Source: an uncultured Rhodospirillales bacterium
Lineage (GTDB): Bacteria > Pseudomonadota > Alphaproteobacteria > Acetobacterales > Acetobacteraceae
Assembly: GCA_903823665.1 (NCBI GenBank)
Contig: CAIJTR010000156.1
Location: forward strand, 1 to 61,277
Length of the DNA: 61,277 bases
Direction: 5' to 3'
Positions 37,087-46,261 of this stretch are shown here, piece after piece. The notes under the pieces are model-generated. The model made no database searches. It was not told where the DNA came from and saw only the letters and a list, made by a program, of their open reading frames with translations. The position numbers were made by a program, and so were the translations under genes. Numbering within the stretch: position 1 is the first letter of the stretch; every line of letters starts with the position of its first letter.

Positions 37087-37580
37087 GCTTTCGTGACCGC
37101 CTGCGCTTTGATGCTGAATTGGGCGAGTATCGGGACGGTGATATCCGTTACATGATGATCCGGCCGGACGCGGTGATGGGCATTGTGGCGGAGTTGCCGG
37201 AGGCCATGCGGGGAGAAATGCTGCAGGCCTTTGCGCGCTCGATCACCAAAGCTGGTGGCGGGTCCGTCCGCGCCTATCGCGCTGCCGGCGCGGCCGAGCC
37301 TGCTCAGCTTGTGGCGACCATTGAAGAGACAGCACCGCAGCTTGGCTGGGGGAAGTGGGATTTGCGGCTTGGTGAGGGCAGACTTGATCTGGCCGTGCGG
37401 AACTCTCCGTTCGCGGCTGGGCATGGACCGTCGGCAAGTCCGGTCTGCCATCCTGTCTTGGGCATGTTGCGGGCAGTGGGACCGATGGCGTTGGCGTGTG
37501 ACGTGGTGGCAACCGAGACTTCATGTGCGGCACAAGGACATGCTGAGTGTCGGTTTAAAGTAACGGGCCTTGCCGCCTGA
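37083..37580 (+). CDS. V4R-domain protein of unknown role
   Basis: A 165-residue cytoplasmic protein. Its C-terminal half carries the 4-vinyl-reductase (V4R) domain signature: CDVVATETSCAAQGHAECRFKVTG, a Cys-rich end with the TxCxAxGxxxCxFxV pattern. V4R domains bind small hydrophobic aromatic or tetrapyrrole-like ligands and occur in BchJ and in ligand-sensing regulators such as XylR/DmpR. No enzyme motif is seen. The start overlaps the DUF35 gene (ATGA), so it belongs to the same operon. It may bind or shuttle an aromatic intermediate, or modulate an operon enzyme. This is inference. Confidence 0.75.
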   Translation: MSFRDRLRFDAELGEYRDGDIRYMMIRPDAVMGIVAELPEAMRGEMLQAFARSITKAGGGSVRAYRAAGAAEPAQLVATIEETAPQLGWGKWDLRLGEGRLDLAVRNSPFAAGHGPSASPVCHPVLGMLRAVGPMALACDVVATETSCAAQGHAECRFKVTGLAA

Positions 37581-37581
37581 A

Positions 37582-37602
37582 ATGGTTTGAACCTAAACTG
37601 AT
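37582..37602. promoter_or_regulatory. Candidate MarR operator, site B
   Basis: Core TTTGAACCTAAAC, semi-palindromic GTTT-N6-AAAC, in the 49-base gap between the V4R gene and the binding-protein gene. It matches site A with 8 identities out of the first 9 core positions and site C similarly. It lies 28 bases before the GTG start at 37630. It is the best-conserved of the three copies and suggests an internal promoter for the transporter genes. Confidence 0.6.
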
Positions 37603-37629
37603 CCAACAGAAAATGCGGAGGCGCGTGCA

Positions 37630-39147
37630 GTGACGATCTCTCGACGCAGCTTGATGGCAACAGCAGGTTTGGCCACTCTCGCCCCTTTGGTCCGCCCCGC
37701 TCTGGCTGACACGCCAGACGCCGTCACCATCGCATGGCCGTCTGATGTTCCCAGTTGGGACCCGAACCAGCGTTTCGTGCCCGACTCACAGTCGATCTTC
37801 AAGGCGGTGTTCGATCAGCCGCTGGGCCAGGACCCCAAGTTGAAGCTGATCGGCAACGTTGTCGATAAGTGGCGCTTGGCCGATGACGCCATGAGCATGT
37901 CCATCGAGATGCGCGATGACGTGCTGTTTCATGACGGCGTGAAGATGACGACGGCGGATTTCCGCTACACCTTCCTTGAGCGTGTGAAGCTCATGCCGAC
38001 GTTGGATATCGCCAATTCCTGGCGCAAGATTCAGGACATTGAGATTGAATCGCCGACGAAGGCGACGATCCGGTTCAGTTCGCCTGCGCCGACGGCCCCG
38101 CAATGGATGAGCTTTCTGGGTAGCTACGTTGTGCCGAAGCATGTGCTGGAGGCAGTGGGTGCGCCCGCATTTGCGCAAAAGCCGGTCGGCAGTGGGCCTT
38201 ACAAGATGGTGGAATGGGAGCAGAACTCTCGCATCGTGCTGGAACGCAATGATGCGTATTGGGGGGCTAAGCCTGCCATCCGCCGCGTGACCATCCAGAT
38301 CGTCAAAGACAGCTCGGCGCGTGTGGCCGCCATTCAGTCCGGACAGGTGGATATCACATTTGGCCTGCCGATCCGTGATGCGGTGCGGCTGCAGGCAGAT
38401 GCGGCATACACGGCGACGTTGCTGCCGGTGACGCGGATCATTCTGCTGCAGATCCGCAATGATTTGAACTTTGCGGATGCGAATGTGCGTCTCGCCGCGC
38501 ATCACGCAATCGATAAGGCTGCGCTGTCCAAGGCGTTCTTCAACGGTGCCGCCGTGCCGCTCTCGGTTCCCGCATCGCCGGGCACGCCGGGCTCGGTTCC
38601 TGATTATAACTTCGCCTATGATCCAGCACTGGCGAAGTCGCTGCTGGAGAAGTCTGGCTATAGCGTGGACAAGCCCATCAAGATTGGCCTGGCCACCACC
38701 AACGGGCAGTTTCCGGGCGATTTCGACCTCGCCCGCGCCATCGCGCAGATGTGGAAGAAGGTGGGCATTGAGGCCGATGTTCAGGTGATCGAATACGCCA
38801 AGTATTTCGAGCTGAACCGTGGGTCGAAGCTGCCTGAGGCGACGCTTTACACCTGGGACAATGCCACCGGCGATCCGGAGATTTTCACCGGGTATCTGCT
38901 CAATCCGAAGATGCCGTTCTCGGCCTGGAAGGGCATGGAGATTGGGCAGAAGGATATGGATCTGTTCAACGTCGCCAATTACGACGCGCGCGTTGCCGGG
39001 TATCGCGCGTTGAACAAGGAGGCGGTGGAGAGCGGGGCCGCGATGCCGTTGTTGCAGAGTGTTATCACCATCGCGCACAAGAAGGCGCTGACCTACACCG
39101 CCTATGACAATGGCTGGGTGCTGCCGCAGACGATGCGTTGGGGCTGA
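37630..39147 (+). CDS. Peptide/nickel-type ABC substrate-binding protein (SBP family 5)
   Basis: A 505-residue periplasmic binding protein. The N-terminus MTISRRSLMATAGLATLAPLVRPALA looks like a Tat-type signal (Arg-Arg, cleavage near residue 26). The mature part shows SBP_bac_5 features: VPSWDPNQRF, DGVKMTTADFRYTF, GSGPYKMVEWEQNSRIVLERNDAYWG, RHAI-type LAAHHAIDKAAL. The start is GTG with GGAGG at 37617-37621. It heads a four-gene operon with two permeases and a double ATPase. The family takes up peptides, glutathione, opines or aromatic amides. In this island an aromatic substrate or conjugate is plausible. Confidence 0.88.
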   Translation: MTISRRSLMATAGLATLAPLVRPALADTPDAVTIAWPSDVPSWDPNQRFVPDSQSIFKAVFDQPLGQDPKLKLIGNVVDKWRLADDAMSMSIEMRDDVLFHDGVKMTTADFRYTFLERVKLMPTLDIANSWRKIQDIEIESPTKATIRFSSPAPTAPQWMSFLGSYVVPKHVLEAVGAPAFAQKPVGSGPYKMVEWEQNSRIVLERNDAYWGAKPAIRRVTIQIVKDSSARVAAIQSGQVDITFGLPIRDAVRLQADAAYTATLLPVTRIILLQIRNDLNFADANVRLAAHHAIDKAALSKAFFNGAAVPLSVPASPGTPGSVPDYNFAYDPALAKSLLEKSGYSVDKPIKIGLATTNGQFPGDFDLARAIAQMWKKVGIEADVQVIEYAKYFELNRGSKLPEATLYTWDNATGDPEIFTGYLLNPKMPFSAWKGMEIGQKDMDLFNVANYDARVAGYRALNKEAVESGAAMPLLQSVITIAHKKALTYTAYDNGWVLPQTMRWG

Positions 39148-39157
39148 TGGTGGGTTG

Positions 39158-40171
39158 ATGCGCAAAACCGGCTGGAAGCTCGCACGCCGGGTGCTGGTTT
39201 CGGTGCCGATTTTGTTGGTGGTTTCGTTTCTGCTGTTTGCCGCACTGCGACTGTTGCCGGTTGACCCGGCTGCGATGTCTCTGCCGCCCACGGCCACCCT
39301 GGCCGAAATCGCGGAGAAGCGTCACGCGATGGGGCTGGACCGGTCCATCCCCGCGCAGTACGGCATTTGGCTGGATGAGGCGCTGCATGGGCGCTTTGGC
39401 ACGTCTATCTCATTGCGACGGGATGCAGGCGCGCTGGTCGCCAACGCACTGCCTGCGACCATTGAACTGGCGGTGTGCGCCATGATCATTGCCTCCGCGC
39501 TAGGCCTTGGTGGCGGCGTGTTGCTGTTTTATCTGCGCGGGACGTGGGTTGAGGTAGTGGGCGATTTAGGCACGATCCTGCTGCTTTCGGTGCCAGATTT
39601 TATGTGGGCGCTGTTGCTGCTGCTGGTGTTTGGCGTGCTGGTGCCGGTGCTGCCGTTCATGGGGCGGATCGACCCTGGCTTGTCGGTGCCGCGGGGCAGC
39701 GGGTTTTTGCTTTTTGATGCGCTATCGGCTGGTGACTTCGCTGTTCTGCGCAGCGCTTTGCGGCATTTGGCTCTACCCGCGCTGGCGCTCGGCATGGCGT
39801 TCGCACCGGCGATTATGCGCGTGCTGCGGTCGAGCCTGATTGACGTGTACCACGAGGATTATATCCGCCAGACCCGGCTGCGTGGGGTGGGGGAGGTGCG
39901 GATTTTGCTCGGTCATGCCCTGAAGAACGCCATTCTGCCGACGCTCACGCTGATGGGGGTGCAGTTTGGATTTCTGTTCGGCGGCACATTGCTGATCGAG
40001 GTGATCTACGGCACGCCCGGCATTGGCAATTTGATGGTGGACGCGGTGCGCAACGCCGATCTGCCGGTGATCCAGGCGGTGGGACTCAGCTACTGCGTGA
40101 TGGTGTTGGCGATCAGCATGGCTATTGACGCAATGGTGCTGATGCTGGACCCACGGGCGCGCGCGATATGA
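39158..40171 (+). CDS. ABC permease, DppB type
   Basis: A 337-residue inner-membrane permease with about six transmembrane helices. It has N-terminal ARRVLVSVPILLVVSFLLFA, the LLPVDPAAM loop and GTSISLRRDAGALVANALPATIEL. The binding-protein-dependent motif follows in DYIRQTRLRGVGEVRILLGHALKNAILP (EAA-like loop contacting the ATPase). The ATG at 39158 lies 10 bases past the binding-protein stop. The upstream open frame overlaps the preceding gene and is rejected. The end overlaps the next permease (ATGA). Confidence 0.9.
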   Translation: MRKTGWKLARRVLVSVPILLVVSFLLFAALRLLPVDPAAMSLPPTATLAEIAEKRHAMGLDRSIPAQYGIWLDEALHGRFGTSISLRRDAGALVANALPATIELAVCAMIIASALGLGGGVLLFYLRGTWVEVVGDLGTILLLSVPDFMWALLLLLVFGVLVPVLPFMGRIDPGLSVPRGSGFLLFDALSAGDFAVLRSALRHLALPALALGMAFAPAIMRVLRSSLIDVYHEDYIRQTRLRGVGEVRILLGHALKNAILPTLTLMGVQFGFLFGGTLLIEVIYGTPGIGNLMVDAVRNADLPVIQAVGLSYCVMVLAISMAIDAMVLMLDPRARAI

Positions 40172-41022
40172 GGCGGCCAGCTTGGGCGCGTTCGGCGAGG
40201 GTACTGGTGGGGGCTGGGCTTTTGCTCGCGGTGCTGATCTGTGCCGCCGCTGCACCTTGGCTGGCGCTGCATGATCCGGCGGAGCAGGATTTGCTGGCGG
40301 TGTTGCAGCCGCCTTCTGGTTTCGCCGGGGGAAGCCCTGATTATTGGCTGGGCACTGACAGCCTTGGCCGTGATGTGTGGGCGCGGCTGGTGTATGGCGC
40401 GCGCACGGCGGTGCTCGTGGCGGTGTTCTCGGCCACTGGGGCGGCACTGCTTGGCACAATGCTGGCGCACGCGGCGGGGTATTTTGGCGGGGCGGTGGAC
40501 TGGGTGATCAGTCGGGCTGTGGATGTGTGGATGTCGTTTCCGCCTGTTGTGCTCTCGCTGATTTTAATGGTCGGGCTTGGGGGCGGCATCGATAAGGTCG
40601 TGTTGGCAATCATTCTGGTGGATTGGACGCGCTTCTGCCGTGTGCTGCGCAGTGATGTGGTGTTGACGGCGCGGCGTGATTACGTGACGGCCGCGAGGCT
40701 CGCGGGATATTCGCACTTCCAGACGGTGCTGCGGGAGGTTTTGCCTGCCTCGCTGCCGTTGATCATCACGCTGATCAGTCTGGAGATGGGCATTGCCGTG
40801 GTGGTGGAGGCGATCCTGTCATTTGTAGGCTTGGGTGTGGGGGCCACGCTTCCTGCCTGGGGACAGATGATCTCAGATGCGCGGCAGAATGTGGCGACGT
40901 CTCAGATTGGCCTGTTGCTGCCGATGGCGGCGATCTTTGTAACTGTGGCGGGCTTTAATTTGCTGGGTGACGGGCTTCGGCGCACCCTTGACGTGCGCGC
41001 CACGGCGGGGCGCATGGCGTGA
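40168..41022 (+). CDS. ABC permease, DppC type
   Basis: A 284-residue inner-membrane permease of the DppC/OppC type, with about six helices, WLGTDSLGRDVWARLVYGAR, and the conserved DYVTAARLAGYSHFQTVLREVLPASLP loop, which contacts the ATPase. It is coupled to the upstream permease (ATGA) and to the ATPase (GTGA). With its partner it forms the transmembrane channel. Size and motif order are normal. Confidence 0.9.
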   Translation: MRRPAWARSARVLVGAGLLLAVLICAAAAPWLALHDPAEQDLLAVLQPPSGFAGGSPDYWLGTDSLGRDVWARLVYGARTAVLVAVFSATGAALLGTMLAHAAGYFGGAVDWVISRAVDVWMSFPPVVLSLILMVGLGGGIDKVVLAIILVDWTRFCRVLRSDVVLTARRDYVTAARLAGYSHFQTVLREVLPASLPLIITLISLEMGIAVVVEAILSFVGLGVGATLPAWGQMISDARQNVATSQIGLLLPMAAIFVTVAGFNLLGDGLRRTLDVRATAGRMA

Positions 41023-42788
41023 CGGTGCTGCGCGCTGAGTCGGTTTCGGTGAGCGCGCAGGTGCAGGGCGTGCGGTTGCGGGTTCTGCAGAACCTCGACT
41101 TTGTGTTGAATGCGGGTTCCGTGCTGGGCGTTGTCGGTGAGTCCGGGGCCGGCAAGTCCATGATCGGGCGTGCCGTAGCTGGCGCGTTGCCGGACGGGTT
41201 TGTGCTTGATGCGGGTCGGTTGGCCTATGCGAGCAGCGACATGGGCACGATGTCGGCGGCACATCGGAGGAGTTTGCTGGGCCGGGAGATCGCTTTCATT
41301 CCGCAGGAGCCGATGGCCGCACTTAATCCGGCGCTGACGATTGGCCAGCAATTTGGCGGGCATTTGGCGCGGCTGGGGATGTCAGACCGCCAGGAGCGCG
41401 CGACCGCGATGCTGGAGGCTGTGCATCTGCGCGATGCAGGTGGCTTGCTGCAACGCTATCCGCATCAACTGTCCGGCGGCATGTGTCAGCGTGTGCTGAT
41501 CGCGATGGCGTTTGCGTCTGACCCGAAGCTGGTGATCGCGGACGAGCCGACAACGGCGCTGGACGTGACGGTTCAGGCGCAGGTGCTGCGGTTGATCCGG
41601 GAGATGCAAGAGCGCGTTGGGACGGCTGTGCTGTTCATCACCCATGATCTGCGGCTGGCGAGCGAGATATGTGATGATGTGCTGGTGCTCTATGCCGGTC
41701 GTCCGGTGGAGTTTGGGCCGGCGGCGCGCGTGCTGGCGCATCCGTCGCATCCATATACGCGGGCGCTGCAGCTTTCCGCGCCGGTGATGCATGGCGAGCG
41801 GCGGGCATTGTTCAGTCTGGCCGGGCAAATGCCGGGACTGCGGGAGTTCGCGGGATTGCAAGGCTGCGTGTTTGCGCCGCGTTGCCCGGTGGTGCAGCCG
41901 GATTGCGGCAGCGTGGTGCCGGGTGCGGTGAATGGCGTGTCCTGTCTGTATCCGGATGCCGTGGACCGGATTGTGGTGCCGCAATTCCTGCCTGCTTCTC
42001 CTGCGAGTTCGAGTGAGCCGGTGCTAGAGGTTTCCGGCTTGCACTGCAGCTTTGCAAAGCCTGGTTTGTTCCAGCGCAACCGTGTTGTGGCTGCGTCGGA
42101 TATTTCGTTCCGGGTGGATGCCGGGGAGTTCGTGGGGCTGGTGGGTGAGAGCGGGAGTGGCAAGAGCACCGTGGCACGGCTGGTGATGGGTCTGACGCTG
42201 CCGGATTCTGGTGATATCAAACTGTCAGGCGATTTGCTCCCCGCGAGTGGCGGTGCTTCGCGGCGGATGCGGTTGGGTGCAATGCAGATGGTGTTTCAGG
42301 ACCCGCAATCGGCGCTTAATCCGCGCAGGCGCGTGTCTGATATCGTCACGCAGCCGATGCGGGCGGTGGGGTCTTCTGAGGATGAGATGGCGGCGCGGGT
42401 GGAGGTTTTGCTGGCGCAGGTCGGCCTCTCGCGGGAGATCGGCCAGCGCTATCCGGCGCAGTTGTCCGGCGGTCAGCGCCAGCGTGTGAACATTGCGCGC
42501 GCGCTGTGTGTGCTGCCGAAATTGCTGGTGGCAGATGAGATCGTCTCGGGCCTGGATGTTTCAGTGCAGGCGCAACTGCTGGACTTGTTGTTGCGGCTGC
42601 GGGCGGAGCTTGGCTTTGCGATGCTGTTCATCTCGCATGATCTGGCAGTGGTGCGATATCTCTGCTCCCGCGTGCTGGTGATGCATCGCGGCCAGATTGT
42701 GGAGCAGGGCGAGACTGAAGCGGTTTTCGAGGCACCGCAGCACGACTACACACGCAGTCTGCTGGCGGCGATGCCTGCGGATATTTAG
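41019..42788 (+). CDS. Fused double ABC ATPase (DppD-DppF type)
   Basis: A 589-residue protein containing both nucleotide-binding domains of a peptide-type importer in one chain. Domain 1 (~1-310) has GESGAGKSM, LSGGMCQR, VIADEPTTALDV and the C-terminal Cys-rich segment CVFAPRCPVVQPDC. Domain 2 (~330-589) has GESGSGKST, LSGGQRQR and LVADEIVSGLDV. Such fusions occur in many alpha- and betaproteobacterial opine/peptide transporters. The start is GTG overlapping the permease stop (GTGA). The stop (42786-42788) overlaps the stop of the monooxygenase on the other strand. Confidence 0.92.
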   Translation: MTVLRAESVSVSAQVQGVRLRVLQNLDFVLNAGSVLGVVGESGAGKSMIGRAVAGALPDGFVLDAGRLAYASSDMGTMSAAHRRSLLGREIAFIPQEPMAALNPALTIGQQFGGHLARLGMSDRQERATAMLEAVHLRDAGGLLQRYPHQLSGGMCQRVLIAMAFASDPKLVIADEPTTALDVTVQAQVLRLIREMQERVGTAVLFITHDLRLASEICDDVLVLYAGRPVEFGPAARVLAHPSHPYTRALQLSAPVMHGERRALFSLAGQMPGLREFAGLQGCVFAPRCPVVQPDCGSVVPGAVNGVSCLYPDAVDRIVVPQFLPASPASSSEPVLEVSGLHCSFAKPGLFQRNRVVAASDISFRVDAGEFVGLVGESGSGKSTVARLVMGLTLPDSGDIKLSGDLLPASGGASRRMRLGAMQMVFQDPQSALNPRRRVSDIVTQPMRAVGSSEDEMAARVEVLLAQVGLSREIGQRYPAQLSGGQRQRVNIARALCVLPKLLVADEIVSGLDVSVQAQLLDLLLRLRAELGFAMLFISHDLAVVRYLCSRVLVMHRGQIVEQGETEAVFEAPQHDYTRSLLAAMPADI

Positions 42789-43885
42789 GCCTTCCGCAAC
42801 CCCGCCTGCTCAAGCAATGGCAGTACGTGTTCGAGGAAGTATGGCAGCTCGTCGAGGAAGTTGACGAACGAGACGGTGGTGCCGGCAAAGCCGATTTCTG
42901 ACATGCGGATCATCTCGTCAGCGATGTGCTGCGGGGTGCCAACAAGCGGGTATGTACCGGCACCGCCGGCGAAACGCTTGCGATGCAGGCGGTAGGTTTC
43001 CGGGTCATGCGAGTTGGAGTTGGCGGATTTTGCCGCCGTGTATTTATCGACGCTCGCGTGGTCGGCCATCTCCACTGCGTAATGCTCGTAATACTCCTCG
43101 GCTTCGGATTGGCTTGGGCGGCAGACGACGTGGCAGGTGGTGAACACGCCCACCTTCCGCCCGGTGGCGGCGGAGCGGGCTTTCATGTCATCGAGCGTGT
43201 CTTTGCCCGCTTCGATGGAGCTGAAGGTGGTGAAAAGAAAATCAGCCGCCTTCGCCGCGAAGGCTCGGCCTGGGGGAGAGAAGGCAGCGTTCAGAGTGAT
43301 GGGCCGCGGGGATTGCAGGGGCTTTGGCTTACCTGACACGGCTTTCAGGTCGTAGAACTGGCCTTTGAAGTCGAACGGCTCGGTGGAGGTGTAAAGGCGC
43401 TCCATCACCTCGAACCATTCAAGGCCCTGGGCGTAGCGGTCATCACCGGCCTTGAGCCCGAACAGTTCGAATTCTTCCGGATTCCAGCCACAGACGATGT
43501 TCAGCCCGGCGCGTCCACCGGAGGCCTGGTCGATGGTGGCGAGCGCCTTGGCGGCGAAGACCGGATGGACCATTGGCACATGCACCGTCGAGAATAGGCC
43601 GATGCGTTCGGTGATGCCGGCGAGGGCGGCGGCGAAGGTGAGAGTTTCGTAGCTGAGTTCGCGACTGTTCAGCTCGCCGCCAAAGCCTTTCCAACGCGCG
43701 ATGGGAAGGATGAATTCCAGTCCGGCGCGATCCGCCATCTTGGCGGTCGCGGCGATGCCGTCCCAGGTCGCCGGCCAGCGTTCCGGCACGCGCGTCAATG
43801 TCAGCCCGCCATCGGCGTTGGTGGAGAAGAGGCCGAGCTTGAACCGGTTGGGGCCGTGCAGCGGATGTGTGGCAGCTGCGGACAT
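42785..43885 (-). CDS. Luciferase-like (LLM) flavin-dependent monooxygenase
   Basis: A 366-residue TIM-barrel monooxygenase using FMNH2 or coenzyme F420-like flavin. It resembles the RutA/SsuD/SfnG branch: KLGLFSTNADGG, FILPIARWKGFGG, ATIDQASGGRAGLNIVCGW and PLVGTPQHIADEM. Family members break C-N or C-S bonds or open pyrimidine rings. The substrate here is unknown, but divergence from the 2-aminobenzoyl-CoA enzyme gene with a shared operator-like motif ties it to the island. Its stop overlaps the ABC ATPase stop by four bases. No dedicated flavin reductase gene is seen nearby. Confidence 0.85.
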   Translation of the reverse strand: MSAAATHPLHGPNRFKLGLFSTNADGGLTLTRVPERWPATWDGIAATAKMADRAGLEFILPIARWKGFGGELNSRELSYETLTFAAALAGITERIGLFSTVHVPMVHPVFAAKALATIDQASGGRAGLNIVCGWNPEEFELFGLKAGDDRYAQGLEWFEVMERLYTSTEPFDFKGQFYDLKAVSGKPKPLQSPRPITLNAAFSPPGRAFAAKAADFLFTTFSSIEAGKDTLDDMKARSAATGRKVGVFTTCHVVCRPSQSEAEEYYEHYAVEMADHASVDKYTAAKSANSNSHDPETYRLHRKRFAGGAGTYPLVGTPQHIADEMIRMSEIGFAGTTVSFVNFLDELPYFLEHVLPLLEQAGLRKA

Positions 43886-43913
43886 GGGCCTTGTTCCTCT
43901 GCGATGACGCCCG

Positions 43914-43933
43914 ATATTTTGTACCTAAACGAT
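43914..43933. promoter_or_regulatory. Candidate MarR operator, site C
   Basis: Core TTTGTACCTAAAC in the divergent region between the LLM monooxygenase (28 bases from its start) and the two-domain flavoenzyme gene (48 bases from its ATG). It shares CCTAAAC exactly with site B and the TTTG half-site with all copies. The position suggests joint control of both directions. Confidence 0.6.
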
Positions 43934-43981
43934 TGACGGGTCAAAGCACCGGCGTCACGATATCTGAGGAAGGGGAAGCAC

Positions 43982-46261
43982 ATGCGCATCGTCTGTATTG
44001 GCGGCGGACCGGCCGGGCTTTACTTCGCCATTTTGATGAAGCGGCGTGACCCTGCGCACCACATCACCGTTATCGAGCGCAATCGGCCGTATGACACGTT
44101 TGGCTGGGGCGTGGTGTTTTCCGATGAAACGCTGCGCAATCTGGAGAATGGCGACCCCGAGAGTGAGGCGCGCATCACCGAGGGTTTTGCGCATTGGGAT
44201 GACATCGACATTCATTTCAAGGGGAGCGTGATCCGGTCCGGCGGGCACGGGTTTTGCGGCATTGAGCGCAAGCAGTTGCTCAACATTCTCCAGCAGCGCG
44301 CCGAGGGATTGGGTGTGGAGCTGGTGTTTGAGCGTGAGGTTGCGGATCTGGCGGAGTTTGTCGATGCCGATCTGATCGTGGCCAGCGACGGGATCAATAG
44401 CCGTATTCGCGGCATGTATGAGGACGTGTTCAAGCCGCAGATTGTGCTGCAGAAGAACAAGTTCATCTGGCTTGGCACGAAGAAGCTGTTCGACGCGTTT
44501 ACGTTTATTTTTGTGCAGACCGAATGGGGCTGGTTTCAGGCGCATGCCTACCGGTTCAATGACGATACCTCGACGTTCATTGTCGAGACGCGCGAGGAAA
44601 GCTGGCGGGCAGCGGGGCTGGATGAGGCGGACACGGCGGCGACCATCGCGTTCTGCCAGGATCTGTTTGCCGAGTATCTGGATGGCAACGCGCTGTTGTC
44701 CAACGCGCGGCATTTGCGTGGGTCTGCGTGGATCAACTTCCCGCGGGTTTCCAATGAGAATTGGGTGCATGGCAACGTGGTGCTGATGGGCGATGCGGCG
44801 CATTCGGCGCATTTTTCCATCGGTTCCGGCACCAAGCTGGCGCTGGAGGATGCGATTGCGTTGGCTCAGGCTTTTGATGCGCATCGCGATGTGGCGACCG
44901 CACTTGGTGCGTACGAGGCGAAGCGGCGCATTGATGTGCTGCGGGTGCAGTCTGCCGCGCGCAACTCAACCGAGTGGTTCGAGAATGTGGCGCGCTATGA
45001 GAACATGGATCCGGAGCAGTTCGCTTATAGTTTGCTGACCCGTAGCCAGCGCATCAGCCACGAGAATTTGCGTCTGCGGGACCGGGATTATCTTGAGGGT
45101 GTTGAGCGGTTTATGGCCGCGAAAGCCAATGGGGTGCCGGCGAACCAGGCGGTGGCCCCGATGTTCCTGCCGTTCCGGTTGAGGAATATGCGGCTGGTCA
45201 ATCGCGTGGTGGTCTCGCCGATGGCGACGTATAGCGCCACCGATGGCATGCCGAATGATTTTCATATGGTGCATCTGGGTGCGCGGGCGCTTGGTGGCGC
45301 CGGGTTGATCTTCACCGAGATGACCTGTGTTGCGCCTGATGGCCGGATTACGCCGGGGTGCCCTGGGATTTGGTCGGGGGAACAGACTGCTTCGTGGCGG
45401 CGCGTTGTGGATTTCGTCCATGCGCAGTCTGAGGCTGCGATTTGTTTGCAGTTGGGTCATGCGGGGCCAAAGGGTTCGACCAAGCTCGGCTGGGAGGGGA
45501 TGGACGAGCCGCTCGATCACGGCAATTGGCCGTTGATTGGGCCATCTGCCATCGCGTGGAGTGCAGCACATCAGGTGCCTCGTCCGATGACGCGGGCGGA
45601 TATGGATGCTGTTCGCGACGCGTTCGTGATCAACACGCGCAATGCGGTGCTGGCTGGGTTCGATATGATCGAGCTGCACGCGGCGCATGGCTATTTGCTG
45701 TCGGCGTTCATTTCGCCGCTGACCAATCAGCGGACGGATGAATATGGCGGCAGCTTGGAGAACCGGTTGCGCTTCCCGCTTGAGGTGTTTGCGGCGATGC
45801 GTGCGGTGTGGCCGGAGGATCGGCCGATTTCGGTGCGTATTTCCGCCAGCGATTGGGTGGAGGGTGGCATCGGGGCCGATGACGCAGTGCTGATTGCGCG
45901 GGCGTTTCGTGAGGCGGGGGCCGATCTGCTCGACGTTTCCGCTGGTCAGACCTCGATTGCGGCCAAGCCGGTTTATGGGCGCATGTTCCAGACGCCGTTC
46001 TCTGACCGCATCCGCAATGAGGCGGGTGTGCCGACGATGGCCGTGGGCAACATCACGGAGTTCGACCAGATCAACTCGATCCTGGCGTCTGGCCGGGCGG
46101 ATTTATGTGCGCTGGCACGGCCGCATTTGTCTGATCCGCACTTCACGTTACAGGCGGCAGCAAAGCAGGGCTACGGCGCACAGGTCTGGCCGAAGCAGTA
46201 TTTGGCAGGCAAGGCGCAGTTGGAGCGTGGTTTGAGCCGTGATGGCGGAGCGCCGGGTTGA
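43982..46261 (+). CDS. Bifunctional 2-aminobenzoyl-CoA monooxygenase/reductase-like flavoprotein (or salicylyl-CoA 5-hydroxylase)
   Basis: A 759-residue two-domain flavoenzyme. Residues 1-~385 are a class A FAD monooxygenase ([26 protein letters not shown]). Residues ~395-755 are an old-yellow-enzyme-type NADH:flavin oxidoreductase ([40 protein letters not shown]). This fusion is the architecture of 2-aminobenzoyl-CoA monooxygenase/reductase, which hydroxylates and reduces the ring of 2-aminobenzoyl-CoA, and of related salicylyl-CoA 5-hydroxylase. Following SDR, crotonase, acyl-CoA dehydrogenase and RidA genes favour the first. It overlaps the SDR gene by TTGA. Confidence 0.88.
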   Translation: MRIVCIGGGPAGLYFAILMKRRDPAHHITVIERNRPYDTFGWGVVFSDETLRNLENGDPESEARITEGFAHWDDIDIHFKGSVIRSGGHGFCGIERKQLLNILQQRAEGLGVELVFEREVADLAEFVDADLIVASDGINSRIRGMYEDVFKPQIVLQKNKFIWLGTKKLFDAFTFIFVQTEWGWFQAHAYRFNDDTSTFIVETREESWRAAGLDEADTAATIAFCQDLFAEYLDGNALLSNARHLRGSAWINFPRVSNENWVHGNVVLMGDAAHSAHFSIGSGTKLALEDAIALAQAFDAHRDVATALGAYEAKRRIDVLRVQSAARNSTEWFENVARYENMDPEQFAYSLLTRSQRISHENLRLRDRDYLEGVERFMAAKANGVPANQAVAPMFLPFRLRNMRLVNRVVVSPMATYSATDGMPNDFHMVHLGARALGGAGLIFTEMTCVAPDGRITPGCPGIWSGEQTASWRRVVDFVHAQSEAAICLQLGHAGPKGSTKLGWEGMDEPLDHGNWPLIGPSAIAWSAAHQVPRPMTRADMDAVRDAFVINTRNAVLAGFDMIELHAAHGYLLSAFISPLTNQRTDEYGGSLENRLRFPLEVFAAMRAVWPEDRPISVRISASDWVEGGIGADDAVLIARAFREAGADLLDVSAGQTSIAAKPVYGRMFQTPFSDRIRNEAGVPTMAVGNITEFDQINSILASGRADLCALARPHLSDPHFTLQAAAKQGYGAQVWPKQYLAGKAQLERGLSRDGGAPG

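Noticed and set aside
43955-44884. 309-residue minus-strand frame opposite the two-domain flavoenzyme
   Set aside because: Antisense of a clear flavoprotein; no recognisable motif.
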